From a bacterium TMED144 (lineage in GTDB: Bacteria > Fidelibacterota > Marinisomatia > Marinisomatales > TCS55): 7,592 nt of DNA. The position numbers and the translations under genes were made by a program. Location: contig NHGT02000003.1 of NCBI GenBank assembly GCA_002170005.2, positions 3,879-11,470 of the forward strand, in the 5' to 3' direction. This document shows positions 6,232 through 7,592 of the stretch, one piece after another (the stretch's first letter is position 1; each line of letters begins with the position of its first letter). The notes under the pieces were generated by a model. That model did no database searches and was not told the DNA's origin. It saw only the letters and a list, made by a program, of their open reading frames with translations.

Positions 6232-7554
6232 CTAATATCTATATTCCTCGGATTTAAAGGGTCCGTCTACTGTAACTCCAATATAATCGGCTTGTTCTTG
6301 GTTCAATTGAGTCAGTTCTACGCCTAGTTTTTCCAAATGTAATATAGCTACCTTTTCATCTAAATGCTTTGGAAGAACATATACTTTATTTTCATAATTA
6401 TTGCTGTTTTCCCATAATTCAATTTGTGCAAGAACCTGATTTGTAAAGGAATTGCTCATAACGAAAGAGGGGTGACCCGTTGCACAGCCAAGGTTGACCA
6501 GTCTACCTTCAGCTAATACAATTATATCTTTTCCGTTCAAGGTATATTTATCAACTTGAGGTTTTATGGTGTCCTTAGAATTGCCATGGTTCTTTTCTAA
6601 CCATGCCATATCAATTTCATTATCAAAATGACCAATATTACAAACAATGGCTTTATCTTTCATATTTTCGAAGTGTTCTGCTCTAACAATATCTCTATTG
6701 CCTGTTGCAGTTACTACAATATCAACATCACTGATAACGGTTTCAAGTCTTTTGACTTGGAAACCATCCATTGATGCTTGCAGAGCGCAGATTGGATCAA
6801 TTTCTGAAATAATAACTCTTGCACCAGCGCCCCTTAAAGAAGCTGCAGAGCCCTTACCTACATCGCCATAACCTGCAACAACGGCAACTTTTCCTGCCAT
6901 CATAATATCGGTAGATCTCCTAATCGCATCAACCAACGATTCCTGGCACCCGTATTTATTATCAAATTTAGCTTTGGTTACAGAATCATTTATATTGATT
7001 GCAGGCAATGGTAAGTTGCCATTTTTAACCCTTTCATGAAGCCTGTGGACTCCTGTGGTGGTTTCCTCAGAGAGACCTTTGATACCTGAGACAAGCTCTG
7101 GATAATGATCCAATACCATATTAGTGAGATCACCCCCATCGTCTAAAATCATATTAAGCGGCTTATCATCGTTAAAGGCAAATAGTGTTTGCTTTATACA
7201 CCAATCAAATTCTTCCTCATTCATTCCTTTCCAAGCATAAACTGGTATGTCTTTCGCTGCAATGGCGGCTGCAGCATGATCTTGCGTTGAAAAGATGTTG
7301 CAAGATGACCAAGAAACTTCTGCACCAAGATCGATCAACGTTTCTATCAATACAGCAGTTTGGATTGTCATGTGCAAACATCCAGCTATCCTAGCGCCTT
7401 GTAAAGGTTTTGAAGCAGCAAATTCTCTTCTTATTGACATTAAGCCTGGCATTTCAGCTTCTGCTAATGAAATTTCTTTTCTTCCCCAATTTGACATAGA
7501 AATGTCTTTAACCTTGTAAGGCAATCTATCAACGATATTTTCAGTTAATTCCAT
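6232..7554 (-). CDS. ahcY: Adenosylhomocysteinase (S-adenosyl-L-homocysteine hydrolase)
   Basis: This cytoplasmic NAD-dependent enzyme splits S-adenosylhomocysteine into adenosine and homocysteine, removing the inhibitory product of methyltransferases. The 440 residues align end to end with the well-known human enzyme. Substrate-site residues are present: His61 in C-L-H-M-T, Asp139 in L-D-D-G-G-D, Glu164 in S-E-E-T-T-T-G, Lys194, Asp198 and Asn199 in V-T-K-A-K-F-D-N, Cys203, His309 in N-I-G-H-F and His361 in G-H-P-S-F. The NAD fold shows G-Y-G-D-V-G-K-G at 228-235 and Glu251 for the ribose. The C-terminal K434...Y438-R-Y matches the tail that reaches into the neighbouring subunit's NAD site. 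It lacks the roughly 40-residue insert of longer bacterial forms such as those of Pseudomonas and Mycobacterium. The start is fixed by AAGGAG five bases upstream of the ATG. It lies 9 bases behind another gene's stop and ends at a clear terminator. Confidence 0.98.
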   Translation of the reverse strand: MELTENIVDRLPYKVKDISMSNWGRKEISLAEAEMPGLMSIRREFAASKPLQGARIAGCLHMTIQTAVLIETLIDLGAEVSWSSCNIFSTQDHAAAAIAAKDIPVYAWKGMNEEEFDWCIKQTLFAFNDDKPLNMILDDGGDLTNMVLDHYPELVSGIKGLSEETTTGVHRLHERVKNGNLPLPAININDSVTKAKFDNKYGCQESLVDAIRRSTDIMMAGKVAVVAGYGDVGKGSAASLRGAGARVIISEIDPICALQASMDGFQVKRLETVISDVDIVVTATGNRDIVRAEHFENMKDKAIVCNIGHFDNEIDMAWLEKNHGNSKDTIKPQVDKYTLNGKDIIVLAEGRLVNLGCATGHPSFVMSNSFTNQVLAQIELWENSNNYENKVYVLPKHLDEKVAILHLEKLGVELTQLNQEQADYIGVTVDGPFKSEEYRY

Positions 7555-7559
7555 TTTAA

Positions 7560-7565
7560 CTCCTT
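7560..7565 (-). promoter_or_regulatory. Strong Shine-Dalgarno of ahcY overlapping the upstream stop codon
   Basis: On the minus strand AAGGAG lies at 7565-7560, five bases before the ahcY ATG at 7554. Its first two bases are the last two of the upstream TAA stop at 7566-7564. It fixes the ahcY start and is the only textbook ribosome binding site in the window. Confidence 0.85.
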
Positions 7566-7592
7566 ATTTAATAGCCGACAATAATTCATCGA
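7564..7592 (-). CDS. C-terminal end of a gene upstream of ahcY (possibly metK)
   Basis: On the minus strand one frame reads ...D-E-L-L-S-A-I-K then TAA at 7566-7564, placed tightly before the ahcY ribosome binding site as an operon neighbour would be. Only eight codons are visible, so identity cannot be read from sequence. S-adenosylmethionine synthetase (metK) is a common neighbour of ahcY and often ends in a similar short helix, but that is a guess from context; any other gene could end this way. Confidence 0.4.

Noticed and set aside
6647..7519. Short plus-strand frames opposite ahcY
   Set aside because: They are antisense to a highly conserved enzyme gene and carry no domain or start signal.
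1..7592. CRISPR array, tRNA/rRNA, insertion sequence or long direct repeats
   Set aside because: No regularly spaced repeats, clover-leaf or rRNA-like sequence, transposase or terminal inverted repeats were seen on either strand.

Overview
The window is AT-rich and reads as ordinary chromosome of a free-living Gram-negative bacterium. It carries an LPS-export permease of the LptF/LptG family, a predicted outer-membrane beta-barrel protein, a very large secreted beta-rich (probable lipo)protein, a sodium:amino-acid symporter and S-adenosylhomocysteinase. The style of the envelope proteins suggests the FCB superphylum, for example Candidatus Marinimicrobia (SAR406) or a Bacteroidota/Ignavibacteria relative. 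The clues are an NPA-motif barrel, a P-W...P-L-V-x-N secreted protein with a Kre9-like C-terminal domain, and starts that mostly lack a Shine-Dalgarno. This placement is inference from protein style, not a database result.

Layout from left to right. Positions 1-188 (minus) hold the first 62 codons of an AGCS-family symporter cut by the window edge. After a 63-base divergent spacer, an LptF/LptG-family permease runs on the plus strand (252-1343). It meets a minus-strand operon tail to tail with a 27-bp coding overlap. That operon is transcribed from right to left: a secreted beta-rich protein of 1,132 residues (6115-2717), then an outer-membrane beta-barrel protein of 467 residues (2720-1317). 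The two are joined by a 4-bp ATGA stop/start overlap. A bidirectional hairpin terminator (6183-6213) separates this operon from ahcY (7554-6232, minus). ahcY has a strong Shine-Dalgarno that sits directly behind the stop codon of another gene, of which only the last eight codons are visible.

How the genes relate. ahcY and its upstream neighbour belong to the activated-methyl cycle or a similar housekeeping unit. The permease moves lipopolysaccharide out of the inner membrane. The secreted protein and the barrel are probably made together and are likely to act at or in the outer membrane. That pair is the part of the window with no function I can name, and it is the best candidate here for an undescribed system. 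There are no mobile elements, CRISPR arrays, RNA genes or defence genes, and no gene-free stretch longer than about 120 bases.
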